Origin: Bacteroidota bacterium
GTDB taxonomy: Bacteria > Bacteroidota > Bacteroidia > AKYH767-A > OLB10
DNA length: 35,470 bases
Assembly (NCBI GenBank): GCA_947447155.1
Contig: CANFIN010000017.1
Coordinates: 1-35,470 of the forward strand
Direction: 5' to 3'
Shown here: positions 1 to 8,793 of the stretch, piece by piece
Position numbering within the stretch: position 1 is the first letter of the stretch
Layout: each line of letters opens with the position of its first letter
Program-made: the position numbers and the translations under genes
The notes under the pieces: model-generated
Seen by the model: the letters and a program-made list of their open reading frames with translations, nothing else
Told to the model about the DNA's origin: nothing
The model's database searches: none

Positions 1-1739
1 ACCGCGGACCTGATGCGCGTGGCGTGTGGTACCACGATGAATTAGCGCTCGGGCATAATCGTCTTTCTATTTTAGATTTATCCGAAGATGGAAAGCAACC
101 CATGCATTTTAATGATTATTCTATCGTTTTCAATGGAGAGATTTATAATTATCTGGAAGTTCGGGAGGAGTTAAAGAAAAAAGGATACGCGTTTAAAACG
201 GGTACCGATACTGAAGTAATTCTTGCAGCATATCAAGAATGGGGTGAAAGCTGTGTCGATTATTTTATAGGTATGTGGGCGTTTGCATTGTGGAATAATA
301 CCACCAAAAAATTATTTTGTTCTCGCGATCGATTTGGCATTAAGCCGTTTTATTATATCCACGTTGGAACTAAATTTTATTTCGCATCAGAAATAAAAGC
401 TTTAAAGAAAACTAGTGTTTTTAAAAATGAATTGAATGAAGACCATGTTTCAATGGGACTTCAACTGGGATGGAATCATTTACCAGCATCTACATATTTT
501 AATTCGATTGAATCGTTACCTGCAGGATGTAATTTGATCTATGATCGTGGAAAAATAAAGATTAATACATGGTGGGATATCAATACTGTACAAACAAATA
601 ATTTATCGTATGCTGATAATGTAAATCAGATGCGTGATTTATTGTTCAACAGTATCAAGTTGCATATGCGTAGCGATGTAGAAGTGGGATGTTGCTTAAG
701 TGGTGGCTTAGATAGTTCAACCATCGCTTCGGTTGTCGGGACTCTTTATCCGGATAAAAAACTTAAGGCATTCAACGTGTTTTATGAGGGCGAAGGAGCA
801 GTAGATGAGCGCAAGTGGGTAAAAGAGGTAGTTGATAAGTATCCTTCTATCGAGCCTTATTATTTTTCTCCATCTGATGATGATATTGCAATTGCTTTCG
901 ATAAAGCAATCTATTATGCTGACGTTCCATTAGCCGGTTCTTCTCCAATCTCACAATACTTTGTGATGCAATTAGCGCATCAGCATGGAGTGAAGGTGTT
1001 GCTAGACGGACAAGGTTCTGATGAGAGCTTAGGTGGCTATATGCATAGTTATTACCGATTGCTTGCCGACATAATGAGTAAGCAACATTGGGCTAGTATT
1101 TGGAAAGAAATTAATGCACATGCAAGCACGCAACATTTTAGTTTTTCCAAGAAAGTAGATTTGTTTCTTAAGAGTGCGTTATCGCTTATATCTGATGAAC
1201 AAAAATTATACGCGCTCGAATACAAACGTTATTATCCATTTTTATCATTAGAACCACGCATTCCTTTTCGGTTGTTAAATAAGAAAGGTTCGCGATTGAA
1301 TAATTTTTTATATCATTTAAATAAGACAACGTTACTTCCTACATTGCTTCAATTTGAAGATCGTAATTCGATGGCTTTTTCAATCGAGTCACGTGTGCCA
1401 TTTTTAGATCATCGTATTGTTGAGTTTGCGTTTACATTGCCGGATGATGCAAAAATTTATCAAGGCAGAACAAAACGAATTTTACGAGATAGTATGAATG
1501 GAATTTTGCCAGATGCGATTACCAATCGTACCGATAAAAAAGGATTTGTAACGCCAGGGGAAATAAAATGGTTGAGAGGTCCACTGAAGTTTTTATTAGA
1601 CCAGCGCTTCAATGACATTCCGTTTTTAAGTGCTGAGAAAAGCAAGTTATTGATTGATGAATTCAAAGCAGGCAATAACCAGAATGCGAACCTTGTTTGG
1701 CGCTTAGTCACGTTGAAGTATTGGATGGAGAGAATTTAA
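1..1739 (+). CDS. Asparagine synthase-like glutamine amidotransferase (AsnB family), 5' end outside the window
   Basis: AsnB enzymes use glutamine-derived ammonia and ATP to amidate a carboxylate. The reading frame is open from base 3 and begins RGPDARGVWYHDE, which is the conserved HRGPD segment of the N-terminal Ntn amidotransferase domain. The true start and the catalytic Cys2 therefore lie left of the window, and the GTG at 24 is internal. Further amidotransferase motifs follow (NGEIYNYLEV, RDRFGIKPFYY). The synthetase domain carries the PP-loop SGGLDSS near bases 699-719. It ends four bases inside the convergent glycosyltransferase gene. A second AsnB lies at 4630, and glycosyltransferase, methyltransferase and flippase genes surround both. 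From this context I infer amidation of a sugar acid in a surface glycan rather than asparagine supply. Family assignment is certain; the substrate is inference. Confidence 0.93.
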   Translation, partial: RGPDARGVWYHDELALGHNRLSILDLSEDGKQPMHFNDYSIVFNGEIYNYLEVREELKKKGYAFKTGTDTEVILAAYQEWGESCVDYFIGMWAFALWNNTTKKLFCSRDRFGIKPFYYIHVGTKFYFASEIKALKKTSVFKNELNEDHVSMGLQLGWNHLPASTYFNSIESLPAGCNLIYDRGKIKINTWWDINTVQTNNLSYADNVNQMRDLLFNSIKLHMRSDVEVGCCLSGGLDSSTIASVVGTLYPDKKLKAFNVFYEGEGAVDERKWVKEVVDKYPSIEPYYFSPSDDDIAIAFDKAIYYADVPLAGSSPISQYFVMQLAHQHGVKVLLDGQGSDESLGGYMHSYYRLLADIMSKQHWASIWKEINAHASTQHFSFSKKVDLFLKSALSLISDEQKLYALEYKRYYPFLSLEPRIPFRLLNKKGSRLNNFLYHLNKTTLLPTLLQFEDRNSMAFSIESRVPFLDHRIVEFAFTLPDDAKIYQGRTKRILRDSMNGILPDAITNRTDKKGFVTPGEIKWLRGPLKFLLDQRFNDIPFLSAEKSKLLIDEFKAGNNQNANLVWRLVTLKYWMERI

Positions 1740-2788
1740 ATTAATCCTTTTACTAAGGAGATTAATTGCGATCTTCTATTTTCAAGATTATATTTCTTGC
1801 TAATAATTTCTCTTGCTAATTTGCCTTGAGATGATAATTGATCCTCATCAGTTGAAATAGCAGTTTTGATTAATTCTTCAAGTAATCCATCGTTTCTTTC
1901 TTTTAAAACAAATCCTGAGTTTTCAATTATTTCAGGCATTGAGAAAACATCTGAAACAATAGGAACACATTCACACAACATAGCTTCACAGAGCGCATTT
2001 GGAAACCCCTCTGCCATTGAAAGTTGTAAATAAAATTGATGCTCACTATATAACTTCTGAAGCTCGTTGTTTTTAGTCGGTGGTATTGTTTTCACGTTAG
2101 GAGACGTGATAGGTAATTTAATAGTCGATGGTACGCCAATAATTGTGAATTCACAATCTGGAAATTTAGTAGCGACTTTTAAAATTAAATCAATCCCTTT
2201 TAATTGTTGCTGAAAGGAAAATTCTAATCCGCCAGTAACCGTGATAAATGAGTTTTTCTTTTTATCCGCAGAGCAAAAAAACAATTTTTCATCATATCCA
2301 TTAGCTATTACAGTAGTAGGAGTTTTGTAATTATTTACAAAGGCCTTTATTCCTTGATGAGCAGGAATACTTTTATCATAGTGGTAATTGTATTCTACAA
2401 GGCTTTGGTGCTTCGGACTTACGTGTGTGGCTAAACGAAATGATAGTTTTGTGAAAAGACCTAATAGTGATTTGTTAAAATTTCCATAGCCAATAGCAGG
2501 AAAGGAAACACAGTCGGTGCCGCCTGCAACGACTAAAAAGTTTTTCCCTGTTAGGCGAGCAAATAATCCCGGCAGGTAACCATGATAACCTGCAAACTGC
2601 GCGACATATAATTTGGTTGAGAAAAGATGTCTTAAAATAAAAAGCTTTTGTTTAATCAGTAAAAAAGGAGTTTTCCATTTCTTGTCAATATGAAATGCAA
2701 ATACTTTTACTTCGTCAATTTCAGAAAGTATAGCAATGTCTTTATTTACAAATGATGAATTACCCGTATGAAAATAGAGAATCGCCAT
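1736..2788 (-). CDS. GT4-type glycosyltransferase
   Basis: Predicted retaining glycosyltransferase of 350 residues that transfers a sugar from an activated donor, most likely to a lipid-linked glycan at the inner face of the inner membrane. The C-terminal Rossmann half carries the GT4 E-x7-E signature as EGFPNALCE (E260 and E268), preceded by FTIIGVP and followed by CVPIVSDVFSMPEII, the usual donor-binding region. The N-terminal half is diverged and shows only a weak match to typical GT4 acceptor domains, with GGTDCVSFPAIGYGNF near residues 89-104. The start codon overlaps the stop of the upstream methyltransferase gene by one base (TAATG), so translation is probably coupled. The gene is the last in a three-gene reverse cassette between two AsnB genes. 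Donor and acceptor cannot be predicted. Confidence 0.88.
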   Translation of the reverse strand: MAILYFHTGNSSFVNKDIAILSEIDEVKVFAFHIDKKWKTPFLLIKQKLFILRHLFSTKLYVAQFAGYHGYLPGLFARLTGKNFLVVAGGTDCVSFPAIGYGNFNKSLLGLFTKLSFRLATHVSPKHQSLVEYNYHYDKSIPAHQGIKAFVNNYKTPTTVIANGYDEKLFFCSADKKKNSFITVTGGLEFSFQQQLKGIDLILKVATKFPDCEFTIIGVPSTIKLPITSPNVKTIPPTKNNELQKLYSEHQFYLQLSMAEGFPNALCEAMLCECVPIVSDVFSMPEIIENSGFVLKERNDGLLEELIKTAISTDEDQLSSQGKLAREIISKKYNLENRRSQLISLVKGLI

Positions 2789-3606
2789 TATGGTTTTTCA
2801 TTAAGTGTTGCTACAGAAATAATTCCGGCAGTAAAAAAAGGAAGTATTGGAAGCTTCACGATGTTATCATCAATCCACCAGCATAATTTCGAAATAACCT
2901 GAAGCGATTTTAAAATCAACTTTTTAATTCCAAGAAATGAAATCGGTTTTTCTTCATGCTGTTCTAACGTAACGCCAAAGGATATGGGTAAATGGTATTC
3001 GCAGTAGTTTATGTGAAGTCCTGCTTGATTTAAAAAGTTGTTTACATCAGTCTTATTCATCAAGACATGAATATCATATACTGGCTTATTCATTATTTTC
3101 TGAAGGATACCAGTTGCGCCTTTTAAATAGGGAACTGTCGTGATTAATATTCCTCCTGGCTTAAGAAATTTTTTAAATGCATTGATAGTATTTACTGAAT
3201 CTTCAAAATGTTCAAGCACACCAAAAGAGCAAACTACATCGAATGAGCCGAGTAATTCTGTTGGAGGATTAAAAATATCACCTTGAATAATTTCACCTTT
3301 GATGCCATCACGCTCTAAAATCTTTTCTGTTTGTTTACAACCTAACTCGCTATAATCTAATCCGTAAATTTCTAACCCAAACTGCTGATAAAAATAACTT
3401 AAGAAGACAGAATTGCCACAACCTAACTCTAATACTTTCGCTTGCTTACCTTTTAAGTGCGACAAATACTTAGCATATACAGTATCTATTTTACGAATAC
3501 TATAATTTGAGAGACCTTTATTTGATAAATCAATAGGAGCAGGCAAGGGCAATTGATTCCAAAAGGACGTCCAATATTCTTTACTTGCTTTATCTACTTG
3601 TGACAT
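2788..3606 (-). CDS. Class I SAM-dependent methyltransferase (glycan cassette)
   Basis: Predicted methyltransferase of 272 residues. The SAM-binding glycine motif is VLELGCGNSVF, followed by an acidic strand end (IYGLDYSE), GDIFNP, and the post-motif SFGVLEHFED with LKPGGILITTVPYL. I chose the ATG at 3606 because it lies 7 bp after the stop of the upstream gene. The longer reading from a GTG at 3648 would overlap that gene by 35 bp. The C-terminus has a hydrophobic stretch (LPILPFFTAGIISVATL) that could touch the membrane. It is translationally coupled to the downstream glycosyltransferase. Given its neighbours, the acceptor is probably a sugar hydroxyl or a lipid-linked intermediate, but a small-molecule substrate cannot be excluded. 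Confidence 0.85.
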   Translation of the reverse strand: MSQVDKASKEYWTSFWNQLPLPAPIDLSNKGLSNYSIRKIDTVYAKYLSHLKGKQAKVLELGCGNSVFLSYFYQQFGLEIYGLDYSELGCKQTEKILERDGIKGEIIQGDIFNPPTELLGSFDVVCSFGVLEHFEDSVNTINAFKKFLKPGGILITTVPYLKGATGILQKIMNKPVYDIHVLMNKTDVNNFLNQAGLHINYCEYHLPISFGVTLEQHEEKPISFLGIKKLILKSLQVISKLCWWIDDNIVKLPILPFFTAGIISVATLNEKP

Positions 3607-3613
3607 TTGAATA

Positions 3614-4561
3614 TTATTTAGTACATCTCGCTTCAACGCCGTTACCACCTCTGTTCATCCAGATATTCTTTCCGTTTAAACTTTCTAAAGTTTTACGAAT
3701 ATCATCTATGCTGCGTAAATGCTTATAGTAATCCGTTAGCTGATCGTAGGTGTCTAATTTACTCCACTCGTAATGAAACTGACGGTCTTGCTCAGGAAAT
3801 TCGCGTATGTAAACAATCAATGGAGAAACACGATGAACTAACCAATTAATAATACCTCTATCTTTTAAATTCCAATGTATCGGGAAGAAAAAATCGACTA
3901 AGCTATTTACAATTCGCTGTGATTTTTCAGGCTTCATTTCTTTCAAGATAGCTCTGAAAATTGGAGTTAATGTAGAGTAGTAGCCAATGCGCCAGATATA
4001 ATGATCGATTACTAACACACCACCTGGCTTCACTTTTTCAAATAAACATTTGATGGTCTTTTCTGGATCAGGCGTATGTTGAATCACGCCCAAGCAAACT
4101 ACATAATCGAATAAGTTATCTGCATATGGAATATCATATACACTTGCCTGTGCAATTTGATAGTTAGGAGCATTACCAATATTCTCTTTATTCACATCAA
4201 CAGCTACGCTTAAGTCGATAGAGTGAATTAATCCGCCACCTTTTACTAACAGTTCTGTAAAACGGCCTGCGCCAGCACCAACCTCTAAAACAGTTTTGTC
4301 TTTGAGTCCGCTAATAGGCATTCCAAGGCATCGCTCTAAGCGATCTTGCGTGATGCTCGTATTGCTAAAGCTATCTAATTGCGTCTTTGCATAGGTTTTC
4401 CATTGAAGACCAAAGGCCGATGCATAGTTCTCCTGAGGAACAAAACGAGGAATGCCATTTACAACGGGAAACGATTCTCCATCGGAATTAACGAGATGCT
4501 CGCCTGCAAGATTCAGTTCTTTATGGGTAACAGGAGAGGAATAAGGGAATAAAGTGCTCAT
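3614..4561 (-). CDS. SAM-dependent methyltransferase with N-terminal Trm112-like zinc-ribbon-type segment
   Basis: A 315-residue predicted methyltransferase. Residues about 8-42 (SPVTHKELNL ... FPVVNGIPRFVP) resemble the Trm112-like segment often fused to methyltransferases in O-antigen and exopolysaccharide loci, although the usual zinc cysteines are not present. The class I SAM fold follows, with VLEVGAGAGRFTELL as motif I near residue 90, then YDIPYADNLFDYVVCLGVIQHTPDP and KPGGVLVIDHYIW. It is the first gene of the reverse cassette and lies 68 bp from the divergent asnB at 4630. I found no exact TAnnTTTG element on its own strand in that gap. Sugar O-methylation is the most likely job by context; the substrate is unknown. 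Confidence 0.87.
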   Translation of the reverse strand: MSTLFPYSSPVTHKELNLAGEHLVNSDGESFPVVNGIPRFVPQENYASAFGLQWKTYAKTQLDSFSNTSITQDRLERCLGMPISGLKDKTVLEVGAGAGRFTELLVKGGGLIHSIDLSVAVDVNKENIGNAPNYQIAQASVYDIPYADNLFDYVVCLGVIQHTPDPEKTIKCLFEKVKPGGVLVIDHYIWRIGYYSTLTPIFRAILKEMKPEKSQRIVNSLVDFFFPIHWNLKDRGIINWLVHRVSPLIVYIREFPEQDRQFHYEWSKLDTYDQLTDYYKHLRSIDDIRKTLESLNGKNIWMNRGGNGVEARCTK

Positions 4562-4608
4562 ATTTCAGTGCCCTAAAAATACCAAATAATAATTATCATC
4601 CTATTTAT

Positions 4609-4616
4609 TAGATTTG
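4609..4616 (+). promoter_or_regulatory. Putative Bacteroidota -7 promoter element of the second asnB
   Basis: TAGATTTG matches the Bacteroidota -7 consensus TAnnTTTG and ends 13 nt before the ATG at 4630. No good TTTG -33 element is visible at the expected distance. Initiation would give a leader of only about 8-10 nt. Confidence 0.5.
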
Positions 4617-4629
4617 TGAATCTTAAATT

Positions 4630-6516
4630 ATGTGCGGCTTTACAGGATACATCGATAAAAAAGGCGTTTTCGGAGAGGATATTCTTCGGAATATGACGGA
4701 TTCATTGGTGCATCGCGGACCAGATGATGCCGGCTATGAGCTTATGAAAGCTGATTTCGGAGTGGCGGCACTTGGTTTTCGCCGTCTTAGTATCCTTGAT
4801 TTAAGTGAGGCTGGCCATCAGCCTATGTTCAATCATGATCGCTCAATTGCTATCATGTTGAATGGAGAGGTGTATAATTTTCAAGAGTTAAAAGCAGATT
4901 TCATTTCGAGTGGTATTTCTTTTAAATCTTCTTCGGATACGGAAGTTGTTTTGAAAGGCTACGAATTAAAAGGAATTGAATTTATTCATTCGTTAGTTGG
5001 GATGTTTGCTATTTCCATTTTAGATATTCCGAAGCAACAGTTGTATTTGATTCGTGATAGAGCAGGGGTGAAGCCTTTATTTTATGCAAGGTATGATGAA
5101 AATATTGTATGGGGTTCTGAACTGAAGGCATTACGTAATCATCCTGCATTTAAACATACCACCGACGTTAATGCGTTGGGGTTATATTTTCAAAATGGAA
5201 ATATTCCAGCGCCATATACAATCTACCAAGATTGCTATAAGTTACAGCCCGGACATTATATTCAATTTGATTTATCTGATTTTTCGAGCAAGATTATCAA
5301 GTATTGGGATGTGAACGATTATTACAATCAGCCGAACAATACTGTTTCTTACGAGGAATCCAAACAGCATACAGAAGAATTGATGACTTCTGCTTTCAAG
5401 TATCGTATGATTGCAGATGTGCCGGTGGGTGTGTTTTTGAGTGGTGGATACGATAGCACAGCGGTGGCTGCTTTATTAGCTAAATCATACGGACAAATTA
5501 ATACGTTTACTATTGGATTTGAGGAAGCCTCTTACAACGAAGCAAATTATGCAGAGGCTGTCGCGAAGGAAATAGGTACGAATCACTTTACAGAGATTTG
5601 TACGATTGACGAAGCAAAAAATATTATTCCGGAGTTGCCTCATATTTTTGATGAGCCTTTTGGAGATTCTTCTGCAATTCCAACAACATTGGTCAGTAGA
5701 ATAGCAAAGAAGCATGTAACGGTGGCCCTATCCGCAGATGCAGGGGATGAATTGTTTGCTGGTTACCCTCGTCATTTGAAAGCGGAGTCTTATTTGAAAA
5801 AGTGGAATAGTAAACCAGGTATCGTAAAATTGTTAGTCCCTTTTCTGAATGCAGTTAATCTGAATAAGAATTTAACGAGTGCCAATCGCATAGAAAAGTT
5901 AATAGAATTTCTGAATGCTAAAACGAATGCAGAAGCATTTGATAGTATCAATAAAACATTTACGGCAGGTGAGGCTAGACTTTTATTGAATGCAAATTTC
6001 AGAGTGCTAAACACAGTATTTAATAGTGGTGATAAATTCTCTTCGAAGGTGTCGCCTTTAAATCAAGTTCTCGCAGTTGAATATCAAACGTATTTAGTAG
6101 ATGATATTTTGCAGAAAGTCGATCGTGCTACGATGTCTGCATCACTCGAAGGTCGTGAGCCTTTTTTAGATCATCGATTAATTGAATATGTAGCAACATT
6201 ACCTGCCGATTTCAAATTACATAATGGAATAGGGAAGCGAATCTTAAAAGATATCGTGCATGACTATGTTCCTAAATCGTTAATGGAGCGACCAAAAATG
6301 GGCTTTGGGGTTCCAGTTAAGAAGTGGATGAAAGATGATTTAAAACCTTTGTTGATGGAAGTGATGGGTGATGAGGCTTTGAAAGGAAATCATTTATTGA
6401 ATACAAATGCTGTTCGCCTCTTGCGCGAAGATTATTTGAATAATAAGGTGCACGACTTCGAACGTTTATGGTTTGTGTTTACGTATTTGCAATGGTTTAA
6501 AAAGTGGGGGAATTAA
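4630..6516 (+). CDS. asnB: Asparagine synthase-like glutamine amidotransferase (AsnB family)
   Basis: Complete 628-residue AsnB, the normal length for the family. It starts MCGFTGYID, so Cys2 is available as the Ntn nucleophile that releases ammonia from glutamine. HRGPDDAGYE, LNGEVYNFQELK and RDRAGVKPLFY complete the amidotransferase domain. The ATP-pyrophosphatase domain has SGGYDS at residues 271-276, then AGDELFAGYPRH and VDRATMSASLEGREPFLDHRL. The flippase gene begins one base after the stop, so the two are co-transcribed. The first AsnB of the window is related but clearly diverged (SGGLDSS rather than SGGYDS), so these are not a recent tandem duplication. In P. aeruginosa and other O-antigen loci, homologues such as WbpS are proposed to amidate uronates. 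I infer the same class of role here, but true asparagine synthesis cannot be ruled out from sequence. Confidence 0.95.
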   Translation: MCGFTGYIDKKGVFGEDILRNMTDSLVHRGPDDAGYELMKADFGVAALGFRRLSILDLSEAGHQPMFNHDRSIAIMLNGEVYNFQELKADFISSGISFKSSSDTEVVLKGYELKGIEFIHSLVGMFAISILDIPKQQLYLIRDRAGVKPLFYARYDENIVWGSELKALRNHPAFKHTTDVNALGLYFQNGNIPAPYTIYQDCYKLQPGHYIQFDLSDFSSKIIKYWDVNDYYNQPNNTVSYEESKQHTEELMTSAFKYRMIADVPVGVFLSGGYDSTAVAALLAKSYGQINTFTIGFEEASYNEANYAEAVAKEIGTNHFTEICTIDEAKNIIPELPHIFDEPFGDSSAIPTTLVSRIAKKHVTVALSADAGDELFAGYPRHLKAESYLKKWNSKPGIVKLLVPFLNAVNLNKNLTSANRIEKLIEFLNAKTNAEAFDSINKTFTAGEARLLLNANFRVLNTVFNSGDKFSSKVSPLNQVLAVEYQTYLVDDILQKVDRATMSASLEGREPFLDHRLIEYVATLPADFKLHNGIGKRILKDIVHDYVPKSLMERPKMGFGVPVKKWMKDDLKPLLMEVMGDEALKGNHLLNTNAVRLLREDYLNNKVHDFERLWFVFTYLQWFKKWGN

Positions 6517-6517
6517 A

Positions 6518-7996
6518 ATGGGAGTAATCAAACGACAAGGAATAAAAAATACCATTGCAGTTTATATCGGACTAGCAATTGGATTTTTAAATCTGATTGT
6601 TATTCAACCATACTTTTTAACGAAGGAAGAATTAGGATTAACGCGATTACTATATTCATTTTCTTTAGTCGTTGCGATGTTTGTGCCATTAGGAATTGGA
6701 AATGCCACCACACGTTTCTTTCCGGTATTTAAAAATATCGATAAAAAACATCACGGGTATTTTGGATTTATGTTGTTGTTCCCGTTGATTGGTTTTGCAT
6801 TAACATCATTAGCAATTTTATTATTAAAGGATTTTATTTTTAGTCAGTATATTCAAGAGTCGCCTTTATTCGTGACTTTTTTCCAGTATGTATTTCCTTT
6901 GATATTTTGTATTTCGTTTATCTCTGTTATTTCTATTTACTGCAATGCTAATTTCAAATCGACGATACCAACTTATTTAAATGATATTGGCGTACGCTTA
7001 ATGACAATAGTTGTTGTTTCGATTTACTTTTTAAAATGGATTAATCTTCATGAGTTTATTTTAGCGTTTGTAGGAATTTATGCAGTTCAGCTTTTGGCTT
7101 TATTGGTATATGTTTTTGTGTTTGATAAGCCTGGGATTAAAATTGATTGGACCACTTTCAAAGAGAAGAAGTTTTTTCGTCTTATTTCCTACGGATTGCT
7201 TTTATGGTTTGCGTCTGTTGCTTCTATCGGATTAAAATATTTCGATTCGATTGTAATGGGGAAATACATGGCACTTAGCTTTGTTGGTATCTACACAGTA
7301 GTAGCCTTTGTTGCAACTATAATAGAAGCCCCATTAAATGCATTCGATAAAATTGCATCAGCAAAAATTGCATTTGCCTGGGAAGAAAAAAATCTGAAAG
7401 AGATCGATGATATTTATTACAAGAGTTCATTGTATATGTTTATTGTTGGCGGATTTTTATTTATTAATGTGAATTCAAACATCCGCGATTTACTTTCGTT
7501 TTTGCCCGAGGGTTATCAGAGTGCTTGGATGGTGGTAGTAATATTAAGCGCAGCAGCATTGTATAATATGGCAACGGGCTTAAATGCTGCAATTTTATTT
7601 ACCTCCGAAAAATATAAGTGGGGCGCAGGTCTGTTAGTTTCATTAGCCGTATTAGCTATTTTTTTGCAAAATATTTTTATTCCATTATTCGGAATGAATG
7701 GCGCAGCAACAGCAACAGCATTATCGTCTTTCTTTTATAATACCATGTTGCTTTGGTATGTTCATAAGCATTTTAAATTGATGCCCTTTACCAATGAAAA
7801 TTTAAAAGTATTATTTACTGTATTAGTGTTAGGTGTAATTGGGTTTCTTCTGCCAGGATTCGAGAATAAAGTAGTATCAATTATTGTAAAATCATCGGTG
7901 TTATCAGTAGCTTATTTGTTTGTTATCTACCGACTAAAAATTGCCATTGAATTGCAGGAAATGATAATTGGATTTTTTAAGAAGAAAGAACTATAA
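6518..7996 (+). CDS. Wzx-like polysaccharide flippase (MOP superfamily, oligosaccharidyl-lipid flippase)
   Basis: Integral inner-membrane protein of 492 residues with about 12-14 hydrophobic segments, the usual size and layout for the MOP-superfamily flippases that move undecaprenyl-linked oligosaccharides across the membrane. The N-terminus GIKNTIAVYIGLAIGFLN is typical of the family. I use the ATG at 6518, one base after the asnB stop; a longer reading from a TTG at 6473 would overlap asnB and add no family-like sequence. The gene converges with the TPR gene and overlaps its end by 6 bp. It suggests that the glycan of this locus is built by a Wzx/Wzy-type route, although no Wzy polymerase is inside the window. 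Confidence 0.9.
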   Translation: MGVIKRQGIKNTIAVYIGLAIGFLNLIVIQPYFLTKEELGLTRLLYSFSLVVAMFVPLGIGNATTRFFPVFKNIDKKHHGYFGFMLLFPLIGFALTSLAILLLKDFIFSQYIQESPLFVTFFQYVFPLIFCISFISVISIYCNANFKSTIPTYLNDIGVRLMTIVVVSIYFLKWINLHEFILAFVGIYAVQLLALLVYVFVFDKPGIKIDWTTFKEKKFFRLISYGLLLWFASVASIGLKYFDSIVMGKYMALSFVGIYTVVAFVATIIEAPLNAFDKIASAKIAFAWEEKNLKEIDDIYYKSSLYMFIVGGFLFINVNSNIRDLLSFLPEGYQSAWMVVVILSAAALYNMATGLNAAILFTSEKYKWGAGLLVSLAVLAIFLQNIFIPLFGMNGAATATALSSFFYNTMLLWYVHKHFKLMPFTNENLKVLFTVLVLGVIGFLLPGFENKVVSIIVKSSVLSVAYLFVIYRLKIAIELQEMIIGFFKKKEL

Positions 7997-8758
7997 TTTA
8001 TTTTTTAGTTCTTTTATTTGAGCAACAACGCCTTTTTCTTCTTCGTTTTTAGGAACAGTATTTTCTATTCGCAAAATAATAGCTCTCGATTTTGCTTCAT
8101 CTCCATCATCGTCGCGCAGATAATACGTATTCGCTAATTCATATTGGTAGAGCAAGGATGATTTATTGTAGGCTATAGCTTTATTTAGATTGTAAAGCGC
8201 TTCTTTATAAGATCCTTCAGGCATATTATTGTAAACAGCTTTTATCATTACCATTTCAAGAGCATTAAAGCCTGCCATTACTTGGTGCCACTTTCCTAAT
8301 ATAAAATACGCTTCTGATAAAGTGGGTTTTATAGCAACAGCTTTTTCTGCTTCTGCTTTCATTTTGATGGACAGCTTCACTTTCTCATTTAATCCAACAA
8401 ATTCGGCTAAACGCGCGCATGCAAATGAAATGGTAAAATGTGCTTCTGGTAATTTCGGATTTAATCGAGTGCCTTTTTCAGCAAGATATAACGATTGTCG
8501 ATACCACTGTTCTTTGTTTTTAATGGACTTTAAAAAAGGACCTTCCTTCGCCATGATTGCAGAGGTTTTGCATAAGGCATATGCTTGCGATGAATCTGAT
8601 TTGATAATCTCTTTGTAGATCGTTAAAGCTTCAATAGCTTTATTTTGATCTTCTAGTTTCTGTGCCTGATCTAATTTTGATTTGATATCTGTTTGTCCAT
8701 GTCCGAAGAATGGAAAAATAAGAGAAGCTATAACTATAATTGCAAAGCGCTTTTTCAT
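7991..8758 (-). CDS. Secreted TPR-repeat protein of unknown function
   Basis: A 255-residue protein with a Sec signal peptide (MKKRFAIIVIASLIFPFFGHGQ) followed by helical repeats. TPR-like units are visible, including KLDQAQKLEDQNKAIEALTI near the mature N-terminus and EALYNLNKAIAYNKSSLLYQ near the C-terminus. The spacing resembles the tandem-helix proteins related to regulators of microtubule dynamics/FIS1-like TPR proteins. An upstream in-frame ATG at 8782 exists, but a TAnnTTTG element at 8770-8777 lies between the two, and the shorter form starts with the signal peptide, so 8758 is preferred. It follows xerD on the same strand by 35 bp. TPR proteins mediate protein contacts; no partner can be named. 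Confidence 0.8.
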   Translation of the reverse strand: MKKRFAIIVIASLIFPFFGHGQTDIKSKLDQAQKLEDQNKAIEALTIYKEIIKSDSSQAYALCKTSAIMAKEGPFLKSIKNKEQWYRQSLYLAEKGTRLNPKLPEAHFTISFACARLAEFVGLNEKVKLSIKMKAEAEKAVAIKPTLSEAYFILGKWHQVMAGFNALEMVMIKAVYNNMPEGSYKEALYNLNKAIAYNKSSLLYQYELANTYYLRDDDGDEAKSRAIILRIENTVPKNEEEKGVVAQIKELKNKL

Positions 8759-8769
8759 ATATTGAAGAA

Positions 8770-8777
8770 CAAATATA
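8770..8777 (-). promoter_or_regulatory. Putative -7 promoter element of the TPR gene
   Basis: On the reverse strand this reads TATATTTG, an exact TAnnTTTG match. It ends 11 nt before the ATG at 8758 and lies inside the alternative longer reading, so it helps decide the start. No clear -33 partner was found. Confidence 0.4.
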
Positions 8778-8793
8778 TCCATCGATAGTTTTT

